This document shows, in pieces, positions 27,570 to 36,412 of a DNA stretch of 64,000 nucleotides (positions within the stretch are counted from its first letter, which is position 1; each line of letters begins with the position of its first letter). The stretch is from assembly GCF_001675045.1 (NCBI RefSeq), contig NZ_LYPA01000031.1, positions 1 to 64,000 of the forward strand, written 5' to 3'. The notes under the pieces were generated by a model that was not told the origin of the DNA, searched no databases, and worked only from the letters and a program-made list of their open reading frames with translations. The DNA comes from Paenibacillus oryzae. Its GTDB lineage: Bacteria; Bacillota; Bacilli; Paenibacillales; Paenibacillaceae. The position numbers were made by a program, and so were the translations under genes.

Positions 27570-27594
27570 GGATTCGGCTCCCCGCCTTATAATG
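27565..27594 (+). promoter_or_regulatory. Locus-specific promoter P3 inside a terminator-type hairpin
   Basis: GTTA 27565-27568 (overlapping the tape-measure stop) and CTTATAATG 27586-27594, gap 17 bp, 34 bp before the next start. The -10 part lies in the loop of the hairpin 27578-27604. Confidence 0.55.
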
Positions 27595-27610
27595 AGACGG
27601 GGAGTATTTC
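27578..27610 (+). terminator. Hairpin after the tape measure gene
   Basis: CTCCCCG (27578-27584) pairs exactly with CGGGGAG (27598-27604), followed by TATTTCT. A partial terminator is likely, with the P3 -10 box in its loop. Confidence 0.6.
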
Positions 27611-27627
27611 TATAGGGAGGCAGGATA

Positions 27628-28248
27628 ATGACACAACAAAATCCGCTTTTGTCGGAGGACTCGGTCTATAAGAAAAAATTATTCTACGATAACGGCATTC
27701 GGTTCACAGAGGTTAAGGCAAGGCTGATTCGGGAGTACAAACCGCCTACGCCTGTTCTCAAAACCCAGGTTAACCAAACCTTGGCTGCATCTGCAGGGCT
27801 TGTTCAGAACGGCACTTCTCATTATATGGCTACGCTGACCCTCTTGTTTTACTCCAAAAAAGAGTATGCCGAATGGCTGCAATACATTGGCTCTCAGCAC
27901 AAATATTACGATGAAAAAGGCACAATTTATACGGGGATTGTATCCGGCGAACCCGATGTCCAGACGGCGGAGATGGAAACAAAATATCTTGTCACGATTG
28001 GCATGAACCTCGTCAGAAAACAAGAATTCGAGTACCGGTATAAGACGGAGTTTATTGACACGGACGCTCATTGGGCAAAAACGCATATTGAAGATATGCA
28101 GAAAAGAGGCCTTGTCGCCACAAATTGGGAGGGAGACGGGGAGAGTGTGGCTTATTTTCGACCGGATGAGGCTGCAACCCGTGCGGAGACGATTACTTTT
28201 TTAATGAGAACCTACAGGTTTGCAGATAAACTGCTGAGGGGGTACTGA
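27628..28248 (+). CDS. Tail-tip protein (Dit-like position) with C-terminal SLH domain
   Basis: The 206-residue protein follows the tape measure where distal tail proteins lie. Residues about 30-135 look like a small beta barrel (WLQYIGSQHKYYDEKGTIYTGIV, then a long strand ending LVTIGMNLVRK), as in Dit-type proteins. Residues about 143-200 are a recognisable S-layer homology domain: FIDTDAHWAKTHIEDMQKRGL, later YFRPDEAATRAETITFLMR, with the TRAE motif. SLH domains bind pyruvylated cell-wall polysaccharide, so this subunit could anchor the tail tip to the wall. AGGGAGG precedes the start. The Dit part is a weak call; the SLH domain is firm. Confidence 0.7.
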   Translation: MTQQNPLLSEDSVYKKKLFYDNGIRFTEVKARLIREYKPPTPVLKTQVNQTLAASAGLVQNGTSHYMATLTLLFYSKKEYAEWLQYIGSQHKYYDEKGTIYTGIVSGEPDVQTAEMETKYLVTIGMNLVRKQEFEYRYKTEFIDTDAHWAKTHIEDMQKRGLVATNWEGDGESVAYFRPDEAATRAETITFLMRTYRFADKLLRGY

Positions 28249-28250
28249 AT

Positions 28251-29294
28251 GTGAAACGATGGATTGATGTTGATCCTCTGGATTGGTATTACCGGGATAC
28301 GCTTGAAGCGACGCGCCTGAAAACCGATGGGAGCGCAGACTTCGATGTTATTAACGGGATGACCTACAATGTGTTCAAGCCAGGATATGGAAGAGTGGTT
28401 AAGAGATTCGTCACCGTGAGCGGGCAAAAGGAGTTTTTGGTCCCCGATTATACTTATCATAGCAGCAATCCGCTGTTTGTTATGGTGAACGGGATAGAGG
28501 TTTTGCCTGAAAAAGTTGAAGATGGCAAGGTGACAATGACTAACCCGTTGTCGGAAGGCATAGAGGTTGTATGCGTATCCTATGGCATTCCAGACCGAAA
28601 GGATATCGGATGCGTGAATGCGCCCTATAACGGAACAGGAAACTACAGGCTGCCGCATGCCACTCTGAAGCACAAAACGGCCTATAAATTTAGTCTGGGC
28701 AACCCTCCGGAGACCTGCACAGTTCTTGGCGTAAAGCTAAAGCGCATGATCGTCGACGTCAAGGCGGGAGCGGATGCGGCGATTGTCATTAGGGATGCTG
28801 TTGGTTTTAAAAGAGACAAATTTGTCATTCATAACGGAGAGATTTATCTTCCCTATCTATATAACGGATTTCCCGCTGTAATCGGTTATAACGCGATTAT
28901 CGGAGGAAGAAATCGGCACACAACCGAAACCGTCATCGTTGAGTCCGGCAGCGTAACTTATAACGACCGTTTTTTTGGGGATGTTCGAATTCGCCGCGGC
29001 GATTTCTTTGGCCTGCTTAGCCGAATATGGATGAATCTTCATAACCGTTATACGGATAAACCCTTTGCCTATAAGACAACCGCAAGCCGCTATATTAAGG
29101 ATAAGGCGGCGATAGAAGCGCAATGGTACAAGAATGATGTTCTTACGCTGCTCGAGGAGAAATATGGCGACGGTAACTATGTGTTTCCCCTTTACGCGAA
29201 TGATTCGTTCGAGCCGGAGTCCTGTATCACGCGGGCGGAGTGCGTTGTATTCCTGAACAGATTCATTGAGTGGATTACGGAGAAATACAGATAA
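28251..29294 (+). CDS. Tail-tip protein with Ig-like module and C-terminal SLH-like domain
   Basis: GTG 28251 follows GAGGGGG; 347 residues. Residues about 40-110 hold the short beta module seen in several proteins of this locus (LFVMVNGIEVLPEK...GKVTMTNPLSEGIEVVCVSYG). Residues about 285-345 form a second SLH-like domain (YIKDKAAIEAQWYKNDVLTLL, then FEPESCITRAECVVFLNRFIEW). The gene starts three bases after the previous SLH gene and precedes the hub. Probably the two proteins form concentric parts of the tip and present SLH domains together. No catalytic motif is seen. Confidence 0.65.
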   Translation: MKRWIDVDPLDWYYRDTLEATRLKTDGSADFDVINGMTYNVFKPGYGRVVKRFVTVSGQKEFLVPDYTYHSSNPLFVMVNGIEVLPEKVEDGKVTMTNPLSEGIEVVCVSYGIPDRKDIGCVNAPYNGTGNYRLPHATLKHKTAYKFSLGNPPETCTVLGVKLKRMIVDVKAGADAAIVIRDAVGFKRDKFVIHNGEIYLPYLYNGFPAVIGYNAIIGGRNRHTTETVIVESGSVTYNDRFFGDVRIRRGDFFGLLSRIWMNLHNRYTDKPFAYKTTASRYIKDKAAIEAQWYKNDVLTLLEEKYGDGNYVFPLYANDSFEPESCITRAECVVFLNRFIEWITEKYR

Positions 29295-29309
29295 GGCAGG
29301 TGATCTGAT

Positions 29310-32300
29310 ATGGCTTATGTATCAAACGCAAACGATCCCTCGGGTCGGCTCCTTCAAGGAATAATGGAACGTGTGAATGCGTTGGGCAATGAGCCCAAAG
29401 TGATAGTTGAACTAGATAAAATGTCGTACGTAAGGGGCTTTCGTAAAAAATACGACGCTGTTCAGTACGTCTACGATAGTGTAGTGAGCGACCTCTTGTC
29501 TATCGACGATGTCGAGAAGCTGACGGATTATGTGGATGGATCGTATATTGCTGCGCCTACCGGTCTTCGCAATGCGGAGATGTCGATGCCGATCAGATCC
29601 AGTTCTACAATGAACGGTAGAAAGAATGATCAGCTTCATATCGAAGGCATGAGAATTACGGATTGGCATGATTCGGATCCCAGATGCTCCCGCAAGAAGC
29701 ATGCCGGCATTGATCTGGATCTTGCCATGAACGACCCGGTATACGCGATATGGGCCGGGACGGTGACCTATGCGCAGTCCAACGGAAGTTACGGGAAGGT
29801 GGTATATGTAGATCACGGAAACGGCTGGCAGACTCGTTATGCACATCTTAACCGGATTGCAGTCAGCAAAGGAGAGCGGATCGTTGCGGGGGGGCTGCTT
29901 GGGGCCGGAGGCAATAGCGGTAGGTCGATTTCCCGAGGCGGCGGGGATGGCACGCATCTCCACTTTGAGGTCAGGTTGAATGGCAGTGATCTGAACCCGG
30001 AGCCGTTTTTGCGAGGCCGAAAAAGCATTCAGGCGCCCAGTAAAACAACTGACGGGAGTATAGTCAGTGATGGCGGCGGGATAGCGCTGGACGCTGCAGG
30101 CGGTTATGTTTCCTATAACATGGAAGCTACGGCTTACATCGCTGGATGTCCGGGATGCAGCGGTATTACGGCCGGAGGAACAAATGTGAAGACATGGAAT
30201 GACTGGAGGATCATTGCGGTAGACCCTTCCATTATCCCCCTTAAAAGCAAGGTTGAGCTCATTGTGGACGGTATTAGCTGGGGAGAATATTTGGCCGATG
30301 ATAAGGGCGGGGACATTAAGGGCCGACGAATTGATATTTTAATGGAAACTAATGCAAAAGCGCTTGAGTTTGGCAGACGTCAGGTTGAAATACGGGTTAA
30401 GTCTTGGGGCGACGGTAAGACGCGTACAGAGGACTCTTCAGGAGACATCGCAATTGATAAGGAAATCATAACATACAAGTACAACAAAACGACGGCCAAG
30501 CAAACCTACTTTAAGGATTTTTCCTCGAAAAAAACAACGATTGACACTACGAAGTTTACGGCTCAGACGGGTGTCGAGCAATACCTTGTTATCGATGACA
30601 AGAAGCAGGTCAACGTTTTTGGGTTTAACGGGACACCAGGAGCGGGCCAAGTCAAGTCTTTGGTATTTGAGCATGACTGGTTTAAGCCTGGAAATCTGGG
30701 CTGGGCCTATTATGCGGATCTTGGAATGGACGATGTTGTTATTGTGAAGGTCAATGATTATGAACTGACCAGAATCAGCGGCCTCGACGCAAAACATGGT
30801 TTGGCGTATCCCCCCTCACTCCCTATGCCGAAAGGCCGCAACAAAGTGGAAATTACCTTTGCCAACTCCTCTAATTCTTCCGTCGGCAAGTTTGGCCTTC
30901 TATGGCTGAAGGCAAAGGAATTTGATGTTGAGACCGTTGAAACCAGGCAGCTATGGGACTTTGAAGACAATATGAGCAGCGCAAACAGATGGACTCCCTA
31001 TGGGACCGTGGTTCAAAAGGATAAGGGGGACTACCAAGAAATTTCTACTGTTGGCGGCGAAGCGGGCATAGAGCGTCTGGGAAAAATAAAAAAGTTCCCT
31101 TTTACGATCAACTTCAGTTTAAAGGTCTCTGAGGGAACAAACGGCAAACTGGTCATTGGCGACGGGAAGAGAGGATTTCTGCTCAATATCAAGGATGACG
31201 AGGTCTACACATCCGGCGGCGGCAGCTATCAGATCCGCAACAATGATGATTTTGTGGAATACACAGTTGTTTGCCATGATGAAACCGACATTGACGTATA
31301 TGCAAAGGTTGGCGGGGCGTGGGTAAATACGGGTATTCGCGGAGCGAGCTTTCACTACCCTTATACAAGCCGTATTTTGTTCGCGGTGACGGCTGGGACG
31401 ATTTTCCTGGATAGCGTTAACTATGCAAGCAGGGATTACGCCGTGGAACAGTTCGCCACTCATATCGCTGACAATTACAAAGAAAAGTGGTATGAGGTTG
31501 GGGAGTTTGTGTATGAGGATATGTATACCATTGATAGGGACGTGCTGAACTGGGAGGTCAGCAACCATCTAGACTCGTCATCCGCAACGGCGCGTATTAC
31601 CCTTGATAATTCGTCCGGCATCTATTCTCCGACTTGGGAGCGAAAGCCGGAGTTTCCCGACTCTTTCGGGGGCGATCGATCTCCGCTGTCCTACTACGAG
31701 GAGGGCGAACTGCGCCACGTGATTAGCGAATATACGCCAATCCGGATTTATGCAGGGTACGGAGAGGAGGTTGTCCGTATTTTTACCGGAATGATAAAAG
31801 GGGAAATCACGGAAAATTCCAGCGAGGGAACGATCTCCTTCAGCTGCGTGGACAGGTTTGACATGCTCGAGGAATTTGTTTTTTACAAGCCTATGCATTA
31901 TCCTCCCGCTGATTCGTATGCCGGTGACGCCGGTGCATTTTCGTGGATTAAATCCAGTATTGTGGAGGATATTGTGGTGGCTTCGGGTCTGTCAACATGG
32001 AAGGTGCATGCGGAGGATTTTGCCAATCCCGACTATGTGATCGAGGATACCGTGTATACGGATGTTAATAAGGGGCAAAACACGTTTATGAAGTTCAACG
32101 AAGAGACTGGTGAGCTGGAAGCCGTCAGTGAGGAGAGCATTATGGAGGTAGGCGGCTGGCAGAATCCGTTTGTCGCCAATGTAACTTTCCCGCTGGGAAC
32201 GCGCGCATCGGACGCCATCCAGTCGTTGATTAACGATATTCCATACAGAGTGTATTGTGACAGGTACGGCACTTTCCGAATGGAAAAAATGAATTTTTTG

Positions 32301-32783
32301 AATGCTCCCGACTGGTCCATGGTGACAGGTATGAAATGGGAGTTCATGGACAGCGAAAATGTGATGGAGGTAACTTCTTCAACCGATTATTCAAGAGTCA
32401 GAAATCATTTGGTTATATCAGGGAATTCAGGTTTGGCAGAGCACTTTTTTGACAGATCGCTGATTATGGCCACGAAAGGGAATATACGGACGGCGGGCGC
32501 CCAGCTAAACTGGATCGAAGAAAAGGACGGTTCTTCGATGCGCGGCCTGAAGCAGGATATTGCCAACAAAATTTTCTTCGATTACAAGCGTCAGGCTAGA
32601 ACTAAAAATGTTGTGGTAAAGGGCAATCCTTTAATTGAGCTGCTCGATTCCGTCTATGTGTTTGACGCAAAAACCTTTACGGCCAATTATTATCTTGTCA
32701 AAGGGAACAGAATCGTCGGCAACCATCAAGGTATCCTTAATTATCTGGAATTAACTTGGCAAACCCTATCGACTGCAGGGTAG
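29310..32783 (+). CDS. Tail hub/Tal-like protein with M23 endopeptidase and 3D domains
   Basis: The 1157-residue protein combines cell-wall enzymes with a tail hub. Residues about 115-240 are an M23 (LytM) domain: zinc motifs HAGIDLD (about 131) and HLHFEV (about 217). Residues about 275-375 are a 3D domain (double-psi barrel): MEATAYIAGCPGCSG, VDPSIIPLKSKVEL, DKGGDIKGRRIDI, with the three conserved Asp. Two beta-sandwich regions follow (about 410-540 and 555-720). Residues about 745-1157 (TIDRDVLNWEVSNHL...DNSSGIYSPTWER) are typical of a phage hub or tail-associated protein. It should sit at the tail tip and open peptidoglycan. RBS GGCAGGTGATCTG; 15 bp after the SLH gene. Confidence 0.8.
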   Translation: MAYVSNANDPSGRLLQGIMERVNALGNEPKVIVELDKMSYVRGFRKKYDAVQYVYDSVVSDLLSIDDVEKLTDYVDGSYIAAPTGLRNAEMSMPIRSSSTMNGRKNDQLHIEGMRITDWHDSDPRCSRKKHAGIDLDLAMNDPVYAIWAGTVTYAQSNGSYGKVVYVDHGNGWQTRYAHLNRIAVSKGERIVAGGLLGAGGNSGRSISRGGGDGTHLHFEVRLNGSDLNPEPFLRGRKSIQAPSKTTDGSIVSDGGGIALDAAGGYVSYNMEATAYIAGCPGCSGITAGGTNVKTWNDWRIIAVDPSIIPLKSKVELIVDGISWGEYLADDKGGDIKGRRIDILMETNAKALEFGRRQVEIRVKSWGDGKTRTEDSSGDIAIDKEIITYKYNKTTAKQTYFKDFSSKKTTIDTTKFTAQTGVEQYLVIDDKKQVNVFGFNGTPGAGQVKSLVFEHDWFKPGNLGWAYYADLGMDDVVIVKVNDYELTRISGLDAKHGLAYPPSLPMPKGRNKVEITFANSSNSSVGKFGLLWLKAKEFDVETVETRQLWDFEDNMSSANRWTPYGTVVQKDKGDYQEISTVGGEAGIERLGKIKKFPFTINFSLKVSEGTNGKLVIGDGKRGFLLNIKDDEVYTSGGGSYQIRNNDDFVEYTVVCHDETDIDVYAKVGGAWVNTGIRGASFHYPYTSRILFAVTAGTIFLDSVNYASRDYAVEQFATHIADNYKEKWYEVGEFVYEDMYTIDRDVLNWEVSNHLDSSSATARITLDNSSGIYSPTWERKPEFPDSFGGDRSPLSYYEEGELRHVISEYTPIRIYAGYGEEVVRIFTGMIKGEITENSSEGTISFSCVDRFDMLEEFVFYKPMHYPPADSYAGDAGAFSWIKSSIVEDIVVASGLSTWKVHAEDFANPDYVIEDTVYTDVNKGQNTFMKFNEETGELEAVSEESIMEVGGWQNPFVANVTFPLGTRASDAIQSLINDIPYRVYCDRYGTFRMEKMNFLNAPDWSMVTGMKWEFMDSENVMEVTSSTDYSRVRNHLVISGNSGLAEHFFDRSLIMATKGNIRTAGAQLNWIEEKDGSSMRGLKQDIANKIFFDYKRQARTKNVVVKGNPLIELLDSVYVFDAKTFTANYYLVKGNRIVGNHQGILNYLELTWQTLSTAG

Positions 32784-32800
32784 GGCGTGCTGGGGAATGG

Positions 32801-32849
32801 AAAAGGCAGGAACAGTTACGTCAATGACGCTAATTGTTTCCTGCCTTTT
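32801..32849 (+). terminator. Terminator after the hub gene
   Basis: AAAAGGCAGGAA-CA (32801-32814) pairs with TGTTTCCTGCCTTTT (32835-32849) with one bulge and ends in T residues. Promoter P4 overlaps its right arm. Confidence 0.8.
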
Positions 32850-32858
32850 CTTATAATG
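32829..32858 (+). promoter_or_regulatory. Locus-specific promoter P4 (GCTA-N17-CTTATAATG)
   Basis: GCTA 32829-32832 and CTTATAATG 32850-32858 with a 17-bp gap, 24 bp before the next ATG. The -35 element has one change from GTTA. Confidence 0.5.
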
Positions 32859-32881
32859 CTTTAGAAGGCGAGGTGAATTGC

Positions 32882-33301
32882 ATGGACAACCGAAATTTTG
32901 TCAACTCCAATGAAATATACCCCATCCTGGATTTGGTACGCAGAGAGATGCAAAAAGCGGGTTTGTACACCGGCAGCCAGGATACCATTAGTCTGGCCAA
33001 TACATCAGCAGAGGCAAATGTGATCAATGTCGAGGTCCGTAGAGAACTGGCCGGCCATGAAACGCTGGTCACCTCTTTTATCTATACCTACGACAATGGA
33101 ATGTTGGAGGTATTGACGTTAAACCGTGATGAGCAGAACCTCGTCGACGGTTTTCTGATTGAATTGACCCCTCCGCCGCGGATTAATACCGAGATGGCGG
33201 AGGAGACGGATATCGCATCTTTTAGATCGGTAAGAGGGACTATCATCAGAGAGAATGGATTATTCAAAAATTTGGTGCTCGACTATGTTAGGACGGTGTA
33301 A
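32882..33301 (+). CDS. Small tail-locus protein of unknown function
   Basis: ATG 32882 behind GCGAGGTGAATT gives 139 residues: an N-terminal helix (NEIYPILDLVRREMQKAGLY) and a beta-rich remainder (VRRELAGHETLVTSFIYTYDN...RSVRGTIIRENGLFKNLVLDYV). I do not recognise a family. Its stop shares a base with the next start (TAATG). It heads the adhesin part of the locus under P4, so a connector or base protein for the following adhesins is possible. Confidence 0.6.
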   Translation: MDNRNFVNSNEIYPILDLVRREMQKAGLYTGSQDTISLANTSAEANVINVEVRRELAGHETLVTSFIYTYDNGMLEVLTLNRDEQNLVDGFLIELTPPPRINTEMAEETDIASFRSVRGTIIRENGLFKNLVLDYVRTV

Positions 33302-33690
33302 TGATGTCGAATGCGGCTAACTTTGCAAGCTACTTGGTGGGGGGCAGGCTGGACCCGCCCTTTATGCCCACCAAAACCGCGCCTTTTATTGAAGGGATAA
33401 TGATAGAATCCTTAACGGCCGGTAAAGCTGAACACAGGTTAAACATTGAAGAAGATTGCGAGCTTATATCTGTGGCAGTCGGGGTTTCTTTCTATGAGGC
33501 GCGAGACTATTGGAATTTGTATGTAGGGGACAAGCTTGTATGCAAAAACATCTACACGAAGGATTTGCCGGAAGGCATGTACCTGACGGCCATTATCCCG
33601 TGCAAAAAAGGGACGCAGCTTCATTTTGAGTTTTTCAATGAAGGCGGAAAACCGAAGTATGTATGGGCCAACTATCAGACTCTTAAATAG
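33301..33690 (+). CDS. Small beta protein, parent copy of the N-domain of the 61285-62406 protease
   Basis: The 129 residues begin with GGRLDPPFMPTKTAPF and contain ARDYWNLYVGDKLVCKNIYT and LHFEFFNEGGK. The minus-strand protein at 61285-62406 has GGRIDPPYFPTKTEP, ATDYWNLSVGGRTIAKTIF and ILFEYHTSNGTGK in the same order, so the two share a domain. The fold looks like a small beta sandwich (WNLYVG strand, ligand-type loops). Function unknown; likely a virion attachment module. The next gene starts 14 bases on behind AGAAGGGGGTG. Confidence 0.6.
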   Translation: MMSNAANFASYLVGGRLDPPFMPTKTAPFIEGIMIESLTAGKAEHRLNIEEDCELISVAVGVSFYEARDYWNLYVGDKLVCKNIYTKDLPEGMYLTAIIPCKKGTQLHFEFFNEGGKPKYVWANYQTLK

Positions 33691-33704
33691 AAGGGGGTGA
33701 AACT

Positions 33705-36368
33705 ATGGAGGATAACTCCTATCAACCGACGCCTTGGCTGGAAACCATGCTTAACGAGGAGCATTTGCTGGAGGGGCTGGCCGGATTTTTTATCCATAAT
33801 GGTTGGACGAAAGTCGCCGAGTTTACCAAGGTGACTTATCATAACAAGCTGACAAAACCGGCCGTAAGGAGGTTCTATCTGCCGCTGGCCAATTCGGAGA
33901 TCGACATACCAAAAGCGTTGAACGATGATTTCTACATCTATTTGGACGGTAAAATTGCGCCAACTTCCTATTACACGCAAGTCAGGAATTCGGATGGCAC
34001 AACCACAATCACTTTTGAATCCGGCGTGTCCGGCCAAGTTGCTATCTATTATAGCGCAATTCAGGCTGACGAGACATTTGACTTTTATGTGGCCAAGCAC
34101 ATCATTGTAAAAAATATTTCAGGTCATATCTTCGGTATGGCGATGGCGGCCAAAGTATCAGAAAGAGTAGGGGCTACGGGATGCAAAGTCCCTTTTGCAA
34201 TCTATAGCGAAGATTCCCAGTACGGGACTAATATGGCCCCGCAGGATAGCGGAATGTTCTCGTGGGCGATTCAGAAAGCCGCGGCTGAGAACTTGTACGA
34301 GCGTCATACCATTTATTTTTACCAGCTTGAGAAATGGATAGGAAATGGCATTCAACTCGTAGGCTGGGATAATACAGCCGAGTTAAAACGTCTATCGCTG
34401 GATGTGGAAGTACAGACAAGTATGTGGGAGTTGGACGAATACACCAGTGCCCTGCAATCAAGACTGACAGACAAGTTCCCGCAAATCTTTCAATCTCCCA
34501 TCGTTTCTGCGTGTACGCGCATTCCGCAGCTGGAGCATATTGAGAAGTTTGCCGGAATCGACGTGAAGTATAGCAACTGGTGGAATGACAGTAAGGTGCT
34601 GGTCAAAGGGTTTATCGACGGCAAATCGGCGATGTTGATTATCTGCGCTGATACTGCTCCCATATGGGACTCCAATGCCGTTCCAGCTATTCCTCTGTAC
34701 ATGGGAGATTTTGATGCCGTCTCTGCACCGGATGAAACCGTCAGAAGGGATGTCACTTTTGACTTTACGGGAAGGACTACAAAAGCTTCTACAATCATTT
34801 CAAATAAGCCAATGATTAATGAGGGATCTTTTCTTAACGTATGGCTGATGGGCGACACGGCAGGCAGCTCACCGGAGAATCAAATTGTATTAAAAATCGC
34901 AGGTCAGGAGATTGGCAGATTCAGCACTGCATCATCCGCGAAGCCAACAGGCAGCAAGGATGACGCGCAATATTTTGGTCAATTTCCCTTGACGGATATA
35001 CAAGGCAAAAACTCGGTTACTATCGAAGCCGTCAGCGGGGATTCTGTTAACGGGTACGCGCCGGTTGCAGCGCGAATGTGGGTGGAAGTCCACATTCAGA
35101 CGAACAAGGATACCGCTGGCGAACCCGCAGCTTTATTCGCTGGCACTGCATTCAATAGAAATGGAGCGGATCTAGTTCAAGCCTTAAAAAGATCGGCAGA
35201 GTTTGACTATGACGATGCGTCTATTCGACAGGAGACGCTGTTTCCGATTATGAAGGACTACCCGCATTATCCGAGCAATGGGGTAGACTCTGTTATGGTT
35301 AAGCGAAATAAGTACGGCTCGAGGTATCAGGCGCATTATTTGTCCTGGAATACCCCGCCCAATGCCATGCCGCCGGACAGGGAGGATTCTGGAGGCCGCA
35401 AGCATCCGCGGGCTTGGAAAAATTTCTTGAACAAGCAGCATAACTATCAATTTAATCCATCGCGATACAGCGGCAAGGCTCATTCCTCCCGAGCTCTGGT
35501 GATCCATCCTGAAGACGGCACCTTCGGTACGCTCCGCAACGTTATTTTGACCTCCCCTTTAACTATAATGAATGGCGACGAGCTAAAAGCAGTCAAAAAC
35601 TACTGCGATGCTGAAAACAAGTATGAAGTTTATTCCTACTATTTGGTGGAAGGGATATCTCCGCTTACGAAGAGGCCGTCTACGGCATATCGTCCGGCAG
35701 CAATCGCCATCCTAAAAGCTGGTTACACGCTCCCGGCAATTCCGCCGGCTCCTCCCGAGCCGCCGCCGCTGGTTGTGTACATTCATCCGGCAGGCTCTGT
35801 AATCGAGGAGGATAACACCATCTTATTCACCTCAACGTACAGCCGGCATTCACCTATCACCAATTACAAGTGGGAGGTTGAAAACAGCGTCAACAAGGGC
35901 AGCTACGATGTAGACAAAGCCGCTTATACGTTCAAAAACACGGGGACGTATAGGGTGAAGTTTACGGTTTGGAATGAGCTCGGACAGACAGGAGCCGCCA
36001 CTGCCATCGTGACGGTTACGGCCAAGCCCGTACCTCCACCGCCACCTCCACCGCCACCGCCACCCAATACGCTGCAATGCGGCTTGGCCAATAATTCAGG
36101 GGGCGGCGCCCGTACCGAAAAAGATCATGAAATGGGGAATAAGGCGGGGAATGTTGTGATTACCTACGATATGTACGGCGTTGCTGATCAAATGGATGTT
36201 TATTATCAGGGACAGCTTCTGGCGAGTACAAACGGAGAGGTTCAGAACAAGGGTTCTCTAAGGTTTCATTATAGCCCCGTCGGCGGCGTGACCCAGATTA
36301 AAGTAATTATGTCTTCCAGCGCGGGAGCCGGTACGTCGTGGCAATACTTGGTTAACTGTCCCGTCTAG
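33705..36368 (+). CDS. Large virion adhesin-like protein with PKD domain and proline hinge (paralogue A)
   Basis: 887 residues. Residues about 1-290 form the N-terminal virion domain shared with paralogues B and C, including an Ig-like module (FYIYLDGKIAPTSYYTQV). A beta-sandwich insert lies at about 345-475. The paralogous block at about 510-680 includes SRYQAHYLSWN, YQFNPSRYSGKAHSSRALVIHP and YYLVEGISPLTKRP. A PKD-type domain follows at about 705-780 (TSTYSRHSPITNYKWEVENS), then a run of 11 prolines (about residues 786-796) and a C-terminal beta domain of about 85 residues. The proline run acts as a stiff spacer. No enzyme motif is seen. Role: probably a tail fibre or tip adhesin; not proven. 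Confidence 0.65.
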   Translation: MEDNSYQPTPWLETMLNEEHLLEGLAGFFIHNGWTKVAEFTKVTYHNKLTKPAVRRFYLPLANSEIDIPKALNDDFYIYLDGKIAPTSYYTQVRNSDGTTTITFESGVSGQVAIYYSAIQADETFDFYVAKHIIVKNISGHIFGMAMAAKVSERVGATGCKVPFAIYSEDSQYGTNMAPQDSGMFSWAIQKAAAENLYERHTIYFYQLEKWIGNGIQLVGWDNTAELKRLSLDVEVQTSMWELDEYTSALQSRLTDKFPQIFQSPIVSACTRIPQLEHIEKFAGIDVKYSNWWNDSKVLVKGFIDGKSAMLIICADTAPIWDSNAVPAIPLYMGDFDAVSAPDETVRRDVTFDFTGRTTKASTIISNKPMINEGSFLNVWLMGDTAGSSPENQIVLKIAGQEIGRFSTASSAKPTGSKDDAQYFGQFPLTDIQGKNSVTIEAVSGDSVNGYAPVAARMWVEVHIQTNKDTAGEPAALFAGTAFNRNGADLVQALKRSAEFDYDDASIRQETLFPIMKDYPHYPSNGVDSVMVKRNKYGSRYQAHYLSWNTPPNAMPPDREDSGGRKHPRAWKNFLNKQHNYQFNPSRYSGKAHSSRALVIHPEDGTFGTLRNVILTSPLTIMNGDELKAVKNYCDAENKYEVYSYYLVEGISPLTKRPSTAYRPAAIAILKAGYTLPAIPPAPPEPPPLVVYIHPAGSVIEEDNTILFTSTYSRHSPITNYKWEVENSVNKGSYDVDKAAYTFKNTGTYRVKFTVWNELGQTGAATAIVTVTAKPVPPPPPPPPPPPNTLQCGLANNSGGGARTEKDHEMGNKAGNVVITYDMYGVADQMDVYYQGQLLASTNGEVQNKGSLRFHYSPVGGVTQIKVIMSSSAGAGTSWQYLVNCPV

Positions 36369-36412
36369 GGCGGGGAAGCCCGAAAATAATCCTAAAAGGG
36401 GTGCACGAAAAA

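Noticed and set aside
36030..36066. Short CCACCG/CCACCT repeat that resembles a simple-sequence tract
   Set aside because: It encodes the 11-proline hinge of paralogue A; no spacer structure, so not CRISPR, and no sign of length variation can be seen in one sequence.
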